This document shows, in pieces, positions 11,421 to 23,600 of a DNA stretch of 64,000 bases. The notes beneath the pieces are model-generated. The model did no database searches. It saw nothing but the letters and a program-made list of their open reading frames with translations, and was not told the DNA's origin. The DNA comes from Echinometra lucunter (Eukaryota > Echinodermata > Echinoidea > Camarodonta > Echinometridae), in NCBI GenBank assembly GCA_029962745.1, contig CM057157.1, positions 26,601,953 through 26,665,952 of the forward strand. The letters run 5' to 3'. How positions within the stretch are numbered: position 1 is the first letter of the stretch; every line of letters starts with the position of its first letter. Position numbers and translations under genes: made by a program.

Positions 11421-13500
11421 GGTGATTTTTATACGAGCGAGCGAGGCGAGCAAGGAAATGATGCTCCTTTTGATTCTTCATCAAAATACGAGATGGGCCT
11501 ATACGATATTTAAATCATTTTGGTCACTTCGCCTGCAGAATTCATTCGCTTTCCCCAAACGATCTGTGTCTAAATATTATACGAGCGAGCGCAGCAAGCG
11601 AGGAAAACTATACACTCTTTGTCATGCTATTCACGAGACGACTTGGATAAACCTGACGTATTTGCTCATTGGCATACGGACTTGCGGACTGACTGTATTT
11701 TGTCATCAAAATACATTTTGAACAATAAGAATAATAGCCTATTCGGTCACCTCGCTTGCAAGCGAGGAAAAATAAATATACTCTTTATCATGGTAAAAGT
11801 GATAATTCTAAATTATATATTTAGTCACCTCGCTTGCCGAATTTGTTCGCTTTCAAAAACTATCCTGTATCTAAATATTATACGAGCGAGGAAAAATATA
11901 CTCCTTTTCATGGATGAGGTGATTATTCTTCATCAAAATACATGATGGGCCGAAAGGTATCTAAATTATATATCTGGTCACCTCGCTTGCCCGATCTCGT
12001 ATTTGAATATTACACGAGCGAGCGCAGCGAGCGAGGAAAAATATACATTTTTTCATGTTATTTCGTCGAAATACACTTTGGCCAGTATTGATATCTAAAT
12101 CATATATTCGGTCACCTTCCTTGCCGAATTCATTTGATTGCAAAAATTATCCTGTATCTAAATATTATACGAGCGAGCGAGGACAAAATATATACTCCTT
12201 TTCGTGGTTGAGGTAATTCATTATTCATCAAAATACACGATGGGTCGAAAGGTATCTAAATTATATTCCAAAACGATCCCGTTTTTAATATTATACGAGC
12301 GAGCGCAGCAAGCGAGGAAAACTATACACTCTTTGTCATGCTATTCACGAGACGACTTGGATAAACCTGACGTATTTGCTCATTGGCATACGGACTTGCG
12401 GACTGACTATATTTTGTCATCAAAATACATTTTGAACAATAAGAATAATAGCCTATTCGGTCACCTCGCTTGCAAGCGAGGAAAAATAAATATACTCTTT
12501 ATCATGGTAAAAGTGATAATTCTAAATTATATATTTAGTCACCTCGCTTGCCGAATTCGTTCGCTTTCAAAAACTATCCTGTATCTAAATATTATACGAG
12601 CGAGGAAAAATATACTCCTTTTCATGGATGAGGTGATTATTCTTCATCAAAATACATGATGGGCCGAAAGGTATCTAAGTTATATATCTGGTCACCTCGC
12701 TTGCCCGATCTCGTATTTGAATATTACACCAGCGAGCGCAGCGAGCGAGGAAAAATATACACCTTTTTCATGTTATTTCGTCGAAATACACTTTGGCCAG
12801 TATTGATATCTAAATCATATATTCGGTCACCTTCCTTGCCGAATTCATTTGATTGCAAAAATTATCCTGTATCTAAATATTATACGAGCGAGCGAAGCGA
12901 GCGAGGACAAAATATATACTCCTTTTCGTGGTTGAGGTAATTCATTCTTCATCAAAATACACGACGGGCCGAAAGGTATCTAAATTATATTCCAAAACGA
13001 TCCCGTTTTTAATATTATACGAGCGAGCGCAGCAAGCGAGGAAAACTATACACTCTTTTTCATGCTATTTCGTCAAAATACGCTTAAGCCAGTAAGATAT
13101 CTAAATTATATTTGGTAACCTCGCTTGCCGAATTCTTTTGCTTTTTCTAAACCATCCCGTATGTGAATAATATACGAGGGAGCGCAGCGAGCGAGAAAAT
13201 TTATACACCCTTTTCCATAGAATGAGTGCTATTTTGTCATCAAAATACATTTAAACATATAGGATATCCAAAATATGTATTCGATTGTCTATTTGCCAAA
13301 AAAGCGAAACCATTCGTCATCTATACGAGCGAGTGCAGAGAGCGTGGCAAACTATATACACTTTTCTTAATGATAGAATTCTTATTTCGTCATCAAAATA
13401 CACTCCTATAAGATATCTAAATAATATTCGATCACCTATTTGCCAAATATTTGGGCACCTCGCTTGCTGTTTCTACCAGGGCGAAGCGAGCGACAGACAA
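11420..13500. repeat. ~720-bp tandem array made of hairpin-prone sub-units
   Basis: The phrase ACGAGCGAGCGCAGCAAGCG recurs near 11581, 12296 and 13019, giving periods of about 715 and 723 bp. Within each period several shorter units repeat ATACGAGCGAGCGCAGCGAG-type text alongside GGTCACCTCGCTTGC, which is complementary to it. Near 11751 and 12465 the two fuse into the perfect 18-bp palindrome CCTCGCTTGCAAGCGAGG. Open frames here (for example 12204-12659) repeat with the array and are not genes. Confidence 0.85.
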
Positions 13501-13689
13501 AATAATGCTATATTTTCTGTTAACACTGTAGATTCCAGTCCGGACTCGATGGAGGGCTGGGTAACTCGATTACTGGACGACCCCATCATCACGCGTACCC
13601 TATCGTCGGTATACAGAGAGCGCGCCAATATTGCGTAATATCAAAACTTGCCAAGGATGATGAAGGATCAAGCAAGAATACCCGACAAA

Positions 13690-14850
13690 GTACAACCGGG
13701 ACCAGGGGCGTAACAGGTACCTGTTATCAGGGGGGGGGGGGGGGGGGGGGCAGAGCCCAAAATTTCCCGGTATTATTATTGTTATTAGTCTATGTCTAGA
13801 ATCTGTGGCGTAGCTAGGACTGCGTTTTAGGAGGATGGTAGTGCTCCACCGGCGTAAATCCAATTTGAGGAGTGGGGGATGAAAAACTTTTTTAACGATT
13901 TTGTCCCTCTCACACACATTTTGATATCCCCCACCCCCGGAATTTACACCAATGAAGTGCTCCCTAGAGGGGAGGGTACAGGGAAGGGGGAGTTTCCCCC
14001 TTCCCGCGCGAAGCGCTGAAGCTCCGACGTTTTCGGTAATTAAGACAAATACTGCTTTCACACCAAGGTACGGTCGCTGCGACCGGTCGCTGCGACCGAT
14101 GAAATCATAATGTGAAAGCATTTCATCGGTCGCTGAGTAAGGTCGGTGAGGTACTTCAGCGACCGATCGCGACCGATGCAAGCTAGATGTGAATGCACAT
14201 CGTACTCAGCGACCGATCGAAATGCAATGACCCCCATACATGCCTACGCACTATCTCTACTTCCGCTTCCGGCTAGGTCAGCTATACAGCGACCGATCGC
14301 TCTGGGCCTGACCAAATTTTGACGGAGGTGTGAAAGCACGTCCGATCGGTCGCTGGGTACGGTCGCAGCGACCGGTCGCAGCGACTGTACCTTGATGTGA
14401 AAGCAGTATAAGTCTCTCTTCTGCGGCGTAACTAAGATTTCATTTTAAGAGGACGGTAGTGCTCCCGGGGGGGGGGGGGGAAGTTCCCCCCCCCCTCCCG
14501 CGGAAGCTCCGACGTTTTTTCGCTGTCACTTCCCGCTCTTCTTACGCTCTTTGCCTGTTATCGGGGGGGGGGGGGGCATACGCATAGCCAAAAATTTTCC
14601 TAGAATCAGTGGTGTAGCAATTAAGGATTTCCTTTCAAGAGGACCAAGGACGATAGTGCAAAGCGCGCTCCCTATATAGGCATGCTAGGGGGAGGGTGAA
14701 GGGATGGAGGTGATTTTCCCCTCCCGCGCGAAGCGCGGAAGCTCTGACGTTTCTTTGAATATTGTTCGTTGTCTGTTCCCGGTCTCTTACATTCTCTGCC
14801 TGTTATCGGGGGGGGGGGGGGGGGGCAGAGCCGAAAATTTCCCGGTAAAA
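13690..14850. repeat. Repeated poly-G-bearing cassette, three partial copies
   Basis: The phrase CCTGTTATC followed by more than ten G and then an A/C-rich stretch (GCAGAGCC…AAATTTCCCGG in two copies) occurs near 13719, 14556 and 14799. Nearby phrases such as GGCGTAGCTAGG and CCCGCGCGAAGCGC also repeat. These look like partial copies of one dispersed repeat. The long open frame at 13600-14181 crosses unrelated repeats and has no protein features. Confidence 0.6.
14046..14409. mobile_element. GC-rich palindromic MITE
   Basis: The termini are TACTGCTTTCACACCAAGG on the left and, read on the other strand, TACTGCTTTCACATCAAGG on the right. Each continues into GGTCGCTGCGACCGGTCGC. The GACC/GGTC core is itself palindromic and recurs internally (CAGCGACCGATCG). 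The element can therefore fold at several levels. Flanking A/T bases are compatible with a TA target, but the exact duplication is uncertain. Confidence 0.75.
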
Positions 14851-15029
14851 AGTAAGTCTAGAAATAGAATATGCGGAGGAGTGCCCGCACCGCTAGTTGC
14901 TTGTTGCGAAGCCTGTAGTGGGTGGGGCCTAGGGTTCTGGCTTAGGACCCCTGATGGGGGTCTACAGGGAAAGCTACTGCGGGGGTCCAGGGAATGGAGC
15001 ACCCGGAAACTCCGGGATTTTGGTACTAA

Positions 15030-15710
15030 ATTTTCCCTCATTTCTTTTGTTTCCCTTTACTTTCTTCTTTTCCCCCTTTCCCTCTTTTCCCCCTCTCTCT
15101 TCTTCTTTCTCCCCTTTCTCCTTTTTTCTTTTCCGTTCTCCTTCTTCCTTTCCCTTTCTCCTTCTTTCTTTCCCTTTCTCCTTTCTGATCCTTTCTTCTT
15201 CTTTCTTTTCCTTTCTTCTTCTTCCTTTCCATTTCTCCCTTCCTTTTTCTTCCTTTCCCTCCTTTTCATTTTTCCCCGGTGGTTTGGTGGATTTTCCCGC
15301 TGAAATCCTTCAGGGGGCACTCTGCCCCCCCCCCGGCTGTTACGCCACTGGCCGGGACAGCCTTCCTGACCCGACATGGTCCATCATTCCCCCCGACTCA
15401 ACGTCTGCACCGTACCCGCGTAAGCACAACCTCGGAACCTCTCTATCTCTCTCCGAGACTTTTTCTTCTCTTTATACCTTGTCATCATCGTTTTTCTTGT
15501 CCATTTTCTTCCTTTTTTTCCACTTTTCCTTTTCCCTTCTCATTTTTCTCTTTTCTTTTTCTTTTTCTTCCTTCTCTTTTTCTTTTCTTTTTCCCTTTTT
15601 CTTATCTCCCTTTCCTTTTCTCTTTTTCTTCTTCTCCTTTTTTTCTTTCTTTTTTCTTTCCCCTTCTCATTTTTTCTCTCCCCCTTTTTTTTCATTTTCC
15701 CGACAGCAGC
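15030..15710. repeat. Long polypyrimidine tract in two blocks
   Basis: From about 15030 to 15275 and 15450 to 15705 the plus strand is almost pure C/T, with many TTTCTTCTTTTTCC-type phrases. The two blocks are separated by a GC-richer spacer. Open frames on both strands are low-complexity consequences of the composition. Confidence 0.85.
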
Positions 15711-17735
15711 GCAGATTTACTGACGATATCCTGAGCATCGAATTCAATTAGGATACATTCAAAAATATATGGACTACCATTGATGCAACATCTGTATTGC
15801 ATTTTTAGCCAATGCGTTATTTGTGAACATTATGACAATATTCCCCCTCCCCCCGGATCGAAACCCATGTAGCTCCTCTAATTTCACTCCAACCCCCCCC
15901 CCCCCCTTCCCGCCTCCTCATACTAAAGTCCAGAAGACTGAGCTATATGTTTCGTTTTATTGTCTTTATTATTATGATCAATTTTTTTTTTATTCCGAGC
16001 GACTTTGTATACTATCACCAAAATGCTTAAACTTACTGATTTTGATCTCATATCAAGAAAAAATTTATCCTGATGAAGACCTGAGACCGAACATTACTTT
16101 GATAATTTCTTAGTTTTTATGATGTTTATCATGACCTGTTTATATAAGTAGCATTGTTGAGAGCTCGGTTATACAGCGCAGTATCATATAGTAACTGTGC
16201 TATATATTATCTGATTATTATTGTTATTATTGTTATTATTATTATTAAACGTATCTTGACTTTCAAGATCGAGGCAACTGAAAGCTTTCAAGAAATTAAC
16301 ATGATTAATTATAATGAATGAATAAAGAAAGTGATGAATAAATGAAAAAATTAAAATGAATTTATTGATTAATGCATGAATGATACATACACTCTTAATA
16401 ATTCTGAGTCAGACTGACCCAGAAAAGAGTCTGTTGGGGCCCCACTCCATTCCTGGTCAAAAAATGACTCGGAATAAGATAAAAAATAATCCAGAATAAC
16501 GGGTCAAATGTGACCCAGAAACAAGTCTTCGTGACCCTATTAATGGTTATTTTTTCGGAACGGAGTGTGGCCCAACTGACTCTTTTCCGGGTCAATGTGA
16601 CCGGGGAATTTTCAAGAGTGTAGCTAAGTGAATGAAAATGAGAAACAAAAATAGACGAAAATAAAGAGATATTTTTGTTGCTGGCAGATATCTCCTCACA
16701 ACAACAACAACAAAAAAATGAATACAAAAATAAAGAAAAAAAATATATGATCTTTAGTGCTCTTTTATAATCATATCAGATGTAATTCTTTTCCAACTAA
16801 AGTGCATGTATGTGTGTCTCTTTAGAGAAAAGGCACACCCTATATAGTAAGACACTCTTTAGATTGACCTATTTTAAACTATCCTGTACTCCACAGATGC
16901 TCAGTGTGCTTAAAATAAGAGACTTTTTTTAAAATGCATAACATTGTCTGGTGTATAATTATGCAGAATGAATTCGGAGCCAAAAGCCTCCAGTAAAATA
17001 AGTTCTTCCAATTTGAATTGGCAATTCGTTGAACAAAGAATTTAATAATTACCATTAGTACTGTTTGTTAGTCTTCAAAATTAACCATTCCATTGCCCCA
17101 ACTATTGTAAAGCACATCTAGGTACCCATTAACTAAATTCGAATTGATCATTGATCACGTTCTTAACATTTCATACCCAGATACCCTTAAACAGAATTTT
17201 AGAAACGTTCATTTAAAGTAAGCTCCTTGTATACTATATAAGAACACATGATCTGGCATTAAGCTCCACTAAACTCCCTTAGGTTTCTTATAGTTCGATA
17301 TTATATTATAACATTTAAGCGCGGATACCGGGCGCGGATACCAAATGGCCAGACATTAATAGAATAATCTCTTCCTTTGTCTTCATATCCCAAATTATTA
17401 TCTTTATGCGCTAATAAAGACCTATGTTACATATTTTCATATATTTATAAATGTTATGTTTTCATTTCTCCGGGGAGGGGGATCTCATTGAGGCTTGTAC
17501 ATCATCCGCGTAAACAAAAACATAGAAAAGGGGTTGTTTTTCAGCACCAGGCGGGGAAAACGGAGGTATCAAAATCAGGGAAATCTGGGAAAAGGTTATT
17601 AAATTAGATTATGATGCAATCCTTACATAAAATACCCGTTAAGGGTATAAAAATCGGAGATGTAATACAATTATTTCTCTGTTTAGAGTATTAAAATCAC
17701 TCCTACTTCCGTCCTACTTTAATCCCCCGTTTATA
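15711..17735. other. Intergenic region with one MITE and simple repeats, no gene seen
   Basis: A poly-C run lies near 15894 and an (ATT)n-like microsatellite at about 16216-16246. At about 16387-16622 a foldback repeat has ACACTCTTAATAATTCTGAG at the left. At the right, read on the other strand, it has ACACTCTTGAAAATTCC, with GAAAAGAGTC on both arms. No conserved coding sequence was recognised. Confidence 0.5.
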
Positions 17736-18592
17736 GACCAATTTCACCTCCGGTTTATGTATTTGGCCCTCTATCGGCGACGCCATTGCTGCGGTGGGCA
17801 AGCGCGCTTACCGCGATTGGCTTTGTGTACAAAATGAATGTAAGATATGATATATGCCCCGATATTGTTCCATTTACTTTATTCTAGATCAATAAAATAG
17901 AGCATTGATACATGGGTAGATGAGGTAAGACAATGGTCATATCTGACGGATGAAGGTATGATGTATTTTTGTACTTTCGATGGTTTTTCAACTTAGTTTT
18001 GTCAGTAAAAGTTCGATTGCAGCATAGAAGCCGTAGTAAACGGGAGCCCTAAATCTTACCCTGTTTACAAAGTCATGTTTTCACTCATTAAATTCTACGC
18101 CAAAGTACATAATGATAATGTTTCTTGACTTCAAAGTCCTTTCTGTTGATGTTTTTACCCACTGGCGACGAATTCCTTCACATTGCTTACGGAAACCTGT
18201 GTAGGGAGTATGGCTTCTCACACAAACGGGCTTCATTAGTCAAAAGCAAGTGAATTTCGCACTCAGTTAGCTTCCAATTTTTAAACTTTCTCTAATTCTT
18301 GTGGCATTTGAGCACCGCACAGCTGCGACCTGAACTTCCCTGATAATTTCTCATTGCAAATATTAAAATAAATCTGCATATACTGGTCAAAATAGACAAA
18401 AAATCGAACGAATGTACATAACGCGCTATTGACTTGTGTACTATAAAAGTTGGAGCGCCCACCGCAGTATGTCGAACTGTGTCGAACAGTCTGCTGCCCT
18501 CTTGCGTTGTGAAATTGGTCTATAGGGTGCTTTTCAGAAAGTGATTTACGTGGATGATGTACAGACCTCAATGAGACATATCCCCTGGCCTT
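17471..18592. mobile_element. Nested inverted-repeat element, 0.8-1.1 kb
   Basis: The inner element 17736-18524 starts with TATAGACCAATTTCAC and ends with its exact reverse complement GTGAAATTGGTCTATA. Outside it, 17483-17515 (CTCATTGAGGCTTGTACATC) is matched in inverse orientation at 18543-18580 (GATGTACAGACCTCAATGAG). The inverted repeat therefore extends past the inner termini, either as one long imperfect TIR or as an older host element. No transposase was recognised. Confidence 0.6.
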
Positions 18593-20535
18593 TTCTTGCA
18601 TATTGTCAAAAATTGTCCACAAAATGTGTTGTATTTTCGTTCTAGAAGGCCTGTCTCGAAAGCAGTTAAAGTATCTGAATGTACCTACCCTCTGTTTTAA
18701 ATGGATCACCCTATTTTCTCATAATTTCTTTTAGTAGTGTATACAACTAGCTATACTTATTAAGGAAAAATTATTATGAACATATGTTTTTATCATATTT
18801 TCTGTAATAATACCTGTAATGCCATTGTTTTTTTTCTGTTGGAAATGAAATAAATAAGAATTTCGATGAAGTGGATAAATAAAAGTTAGATAAATAAATA
18901 GATCATGTATGAAATAGATTATAATAAAGCGGCCCAAATGAGGCAAAATCGTGAAATTGGCCCTGCTTAAATTTGTTTTCTAAGTTTAAGAGGGCTCAAG
19001 AATGAGACATACCACCTAATATGCGGAGGAGGGGGGGGGGGGGGGGGGGGGTCAAAAGAGGGTTAGGAACGGTTAGGAATAGGTTGAGATGAGTCCCAGG
19101 CCTAGGCCCCCCCCCCCCGACATATCATAAATTTGCAGCGTTGTTTTAGCACCGCTGTTTTAGCAGGCAGCGTAGCGCAGAACTCAATTAAAGAAAGCGC
19201 ACGGAGTGCACCGCACATTTGTATTATGAGAAATTATGTTATAATTTGAAAAGAAAATATGTCAGAAAAGATAAGTAAATATAATTTAATAATATATAAT
19301 AGATAAATTAGATATTATAAAATATCTTTAATGCATTAATTATAATTTTTGTAACTTAAATTTATCTAAATATATAGATATAAACGATCGAGTACAACAA
19401 GTTTGCCATGACAGTGATGACGTCATAGAGAAGCCAGTGTCGCGAAGTTCCCGAATATCCTGCTCAAAAATAGTGTTTTTCCTCTGAAAATGGTCATCGA
19501 GACAACAATGTGATTGTAAATTTTTACAAAAGATGCGTAGGAATCAGAGGTAAAAACCAGGAAGAGCTTTGAAAAACAGAGGCAAGTGTCGATAATTAAC
19601 TTAGTTACTTACGAATGGCGAATTGCACGTCGCTGACGCTGGTGAATTGCCAATTGGATTGAAAAAGATTATTGTAATTTGTATGGCATGAATGACACTG
19701 TCACTGAAATTGAAAAACAAACAATGGCATGAATGGTGACCATGTCTGCACACTCATTCATTTTTCACGCATATCGGGAATGTTGATGTGAAAGAGAGGC
19801 ATTATTGTTAATAAGTAGATCTAACCGCCAGTGACCGCCATTCACTTTGTACAGCAGTGCTTCATTTACTGATTTAGCTAACTTGAATCTTCATCTTTAT
19901 CAATATCAGCCACTCACACGAGTCACAGTCACACACAGTACTAGACATAGTAGTAATTAGACCCTAGGCTATTGCATAGGCTAGCCTATGGTTTCATCAT
20001 TTCTCATCCCCCCTCCATTCACTTACAAGTGCGCGTGTGCTTACAACAGCGAATGAGTGGTTTCTTAACCATTATAGGCAAAGTCAGGGCAAACCACGCT
20101 ATATAGGCGAAGTCAAGGGCAAGGCAACATCTCGAGGCTTGTGCATAAATTAAAAATAATGTCTGAAAATGGTTTCATGTAAAAATAAAATGTTATTTAC
20201 CACTGCATTTTGGGGGCCTCATTTTTTTTTAAGTCTGAAGAAAATGTGTGTAGGCCCACGCGTATGAGAGCCTAGCCTAGCCTTTTGAAAGGAGGGAATG
20301 GGTGGTTGTGGTGGTTTTCCATGGAAGTCACATGGATATGGTGCAGACATTTCGGCCATGTCGTTGGTCAAATTTATCGTGAAGTTACTGTAAATGGGTG
20401 TATAAATTTGAAGATGAAACAGGCAGCTCTGATTTCCTTTATGTGTTCATTGTCTTTTGATAACTTTGGAAAGTAATCAGACTCGAGGAAAAGAAAAAAC
20501 ACTGAGTCACAGAATGCTTTCTTTTTTTATTTCAG
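18593..20535. other. Upstream region of the membrane-protein gene
   Basis: A run of about 20 G lies near 19027-19050, and AT-rich DNA without coding signal covers 19200-19380. From about 19390 to 20140 there are scattered CpG-containing stretches (TCGCGAAGTTCCCG, ACGTCGCTGACGC). One or more non-coding first exons of the downstream gene probably lie there. The polypyrimidine tract at 20518-20535 ends in TTTCAG, which I take as the acceptor of the first coding exon. Confidence 0.4.
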
Positions 20536-20536
20536 A

Positions 20537-20602
20537 ATGGCTAGACCTACAAGAATGATTTGTCACTGGTTGATAGAGAATTTGAGTCATCATGACAACT
20601 AG
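20537..20602 (+). promoter_or_regulatory. Upstream ORF overlapping the start of the membrane-protein gene
   Basis: Immediately after the acceptor at 20535, an ATG with A at -3 and G at +4 opens a 21-codon frame. It ends at TAG 20600-20602, overlapping the main start codon at 20592 in a different frame. Ribosomes that use this ATG would pass the main start, so it could lower translation. This holds only if the acceptor at 20535 is the one used. Confidence 0.5.
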
Positions 20603-23600
20603 GGACTTGAGGAAATCCCTGAAAGAGGAGGGTGGAGGCGATGCACTTCCTCTGCTAGCTCCATCTTCCATTGCTGAGGAACATGCTTTCCAAGAGCTGA
20701 GACGGAAGCAGGAGGCTCGCCGTATTGAAGCAACCCGGACTGAGGGTGATGTCATCTTGGCAGAACGTGGCTATGGGGGTGATGACGATGTGGAGAATTT
20801 TCTGAGATTATCAGCCAAAGAGAAGCGCAAGACAGCCTTGGTGTTCCACGATGCATTCTTCTTGGTTCTGGACTACCTTCAGTTCTTTGCTGTGGTTCTG
20901 GCTATTGCTCTTCGATGGCCATGGCCATATGCCTGGATGCAGTACACCCGCTTCATTCTCTTTGCAAATCTGGACATCTGGGAGTTCATAAAGCTGAACA
21001 CGCCCAGCATCTATGAATCTACAGTTGATCGATTCATTCCCAGTGCTCTGCTCCCGTTTGATTACCGCTTCTTGCTGCTAGCATGGGGCATTTTGATCTT
21101 CCTCTTCATATCCATTTTTATTGCTATCTACCTGGGTATGTATTATCAGAAGAAGTTCAATCTACTGCTGCAGGTAGCCAGGTTCAAGCGCACTTACCTC
21201 TTCCTTGCACAAGTTCTCGTGATGCCTGTTGGAGTTGCCTTGGGAAAAGTGTTTCATTGCAATGTAGAGAACAATATGGACGTTCATAATGAAACACCTT
21301 GTGGGAGTGGAGAGCACATTGCTTACATGGCAGTGTCCTTGGCCATCTTCTTTGGGTTGTTCATTTTGCTCCCTGCCTGGATGATCGTGAAGATCAAGTC
21401 ACAGATCTTCAATCTCAAAAAGAATAGCCACGAGTCCCATCTCCAGCTGAAGGAAGCTGAGTATGCACACTCTTTGGACCTCATCTGGGCCCTGAAACAC
21501 TACCACATGTTCTCATCCTTCAAACTCTTCTGGACATACTACTACCCTGTCATGCACTTCCTGAAGTTCATTTTCATCATCGCCTATTCTGCAATGCTAT
21601 GGTTACCAACCTGGCAGATGTTGGTCTTCACCATCCCAGTGCTTTTATTATTTGCCATCATCATCTTCAAGTGGCCTTTCCGAGTGACCAGCTTCAACTT
21701 TCAACTGGCCATCAACCTCCTCTGCATGTTGGTGATGTCCTTTATGGGCTTCATGCAGAACATGGATGGAGTGGACTCTGTGTTCTTCACTGTATCCTAT
21801 CTCTATGTGGAGCTCCTTGTTATCAATGCATGCTGGCTGGGTATGACGGTCCTGTGGCTCATGTACATCGTTCTCCGCTACTATGGCTGCCTCTGCAGAT
21901 CAAGATCTTTCTGGCCGCAGCTAACAAGCACTAGTCTGGACAGCTTGGAGGAACACACACAGAAATACATGCGAGCGATTCTGTGTGGGCGCATCGTCCT
22001 GGAGCAGGCACTGGCCTCCCCTCCGCTCTTCAGCCCTGCCCATGAAGTGGCCAGACAGATCCAGATCATCAATGCGTACTGCAGGGAAGCAGAACTCCTG
22101 CAGGACCCCATCCATGACACCCTTTGGGATCTCCTGGATGAACTCATTGAGGCTCATAGCCGCATCTCACAGACCTCTCTCTTTGCTGAATCAGTCAAGG
22201 CATCCATCAGGGAAACTGCAAATGAGTTCCTTAAGATCCTACCAGAATTCAAGAAGAGGTTGGCGCAGAGGGAATATGACTTCTGCCTGATGACACCCAA
22301 GAAGCGACGCATGCTGCTCAAGATGTATACTCTAGGTCAGTATGCCCAATAAGTTTGGAAGGTTTTCCATAGTTACTCTCTGTCCTACTTTGTTCAGCAT
22401 TTTTTTTTTTTTTGGAGGATTGGTAATTTGGGTTCTAGGACCACTCCCCCGGAGGACAACTCCCCCGGGGACAACTCCCACCTGACAACTGCCCCGGAGG
22501 ACAGCTTCCCTGAAGGACAACTCCCCCGGAGGACAAGTCCCCCGGAGGACGACTCCCCCGGAGGACGGGTCCCCCCCGAGGACATCTCCCCCGGAGGACA
22601 ACTCCCCCGGAGGACAACTCCCCCGAGGACAACTCCCCCGGAGGACAAATCCCCCGGAGGACAACTCCCCCGGAGGACAGCTCCCCCGAGGACAGCTCCC
22701 CCCTAGGACAACTCCCCCGAGGACAACTCCCCCGGAGGACAAATCCCCAGGAGGTCAACTTCCCCGGGAACGACTCCCATCTGACAACTCCCCCGGAGGA
22801 CATCCCCCCATCTCCCATCTCCCCCTTTTCCTGAAGACTACGACTAGATACACCATTCTCTAATTTTGTAGCTTCCTACTTAGGTTCCTTACTTTCCCTT
22901 CTTCATTGTATTCCTTTCTTTTCTCTCTTCTCATGATCAGATTTGGTTCCGATGGGAATGTGCCGCTGAAGCTGTCAAACCCAACACCCTTGGGCGGAAA
23001 AGCGTACCCATTACTAGAGTTTTTATTTTCTTGAATGTGTCCTTTGGCGCAAAAATGGGAACAAAAGGGTGGATATTTTTCAAAAAAGTTAGCAGTTAGA
23101 GCGACAAATTACCGTATACCTTGTTAAACGAATAACAACCCTCTACCCCTCGCCCATCCCCGTTTGTCATCCCCGAGGAGTTGTAATAAAAACAAAAAAT
23201 ACTGGATTAATTACTTAAGTTTGATTTATAAAAAAGGAAAGGTTTATTTTACAGTTCCTCACGGGCAAGGCGCTGTCATAAAAACAAAATTTCATGCGTA
23301 ATTTTGTCCTTAAAGGGGGGGGGGGGAGGGAGTCATTCCCCGGGGAGTTGTGCTCCGGGGGAGTTGTCCTTGGGGGAGTTGTCCTCCGGGGAGTTGTCCT
23401 CCGGGGAAGTTGCCTCGGGGGAGTTGTCCTCCAGGGGAGTTGTCCTCGGGGGAGTTGTCCTCCAGGGGAGTTGTCCTGCGGGGGAGTTGTCCTGCGGGGG
23501 AGTTGTCCTCCAGGGGAGTTATCCTCCGGGGGAGATGTCCTCCGGGGGACCCGTCCTGCGGGGGAGTTGTCCTGCGGGGGAGCTGTCCTCCGGGGGAGTT

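Noticed and set aside
9049..13500. CRISPR-like arrays
   Set aside because: The repeats are long, contiguous and diverged with no unique spacers, and the genome is eukaryotic.
11359..13638. Several 90-150-codon frames on the plus strand
   Set aside because: They repeat with the ~720-bp array and are near-identical copies of array DNA.
13600..14181. 193-codon minus-strand frame
   Set aside because: It crosses a poly-G cassette and the end of a palindromic MITE and shows no domain or coding composition.
14704..15751. Frames of 150-265 codons rich in Phe/Ser/Leu or Arg/Lys/Glu
   Set aside because: They are translations of the polypyrimidine tract and its complement.
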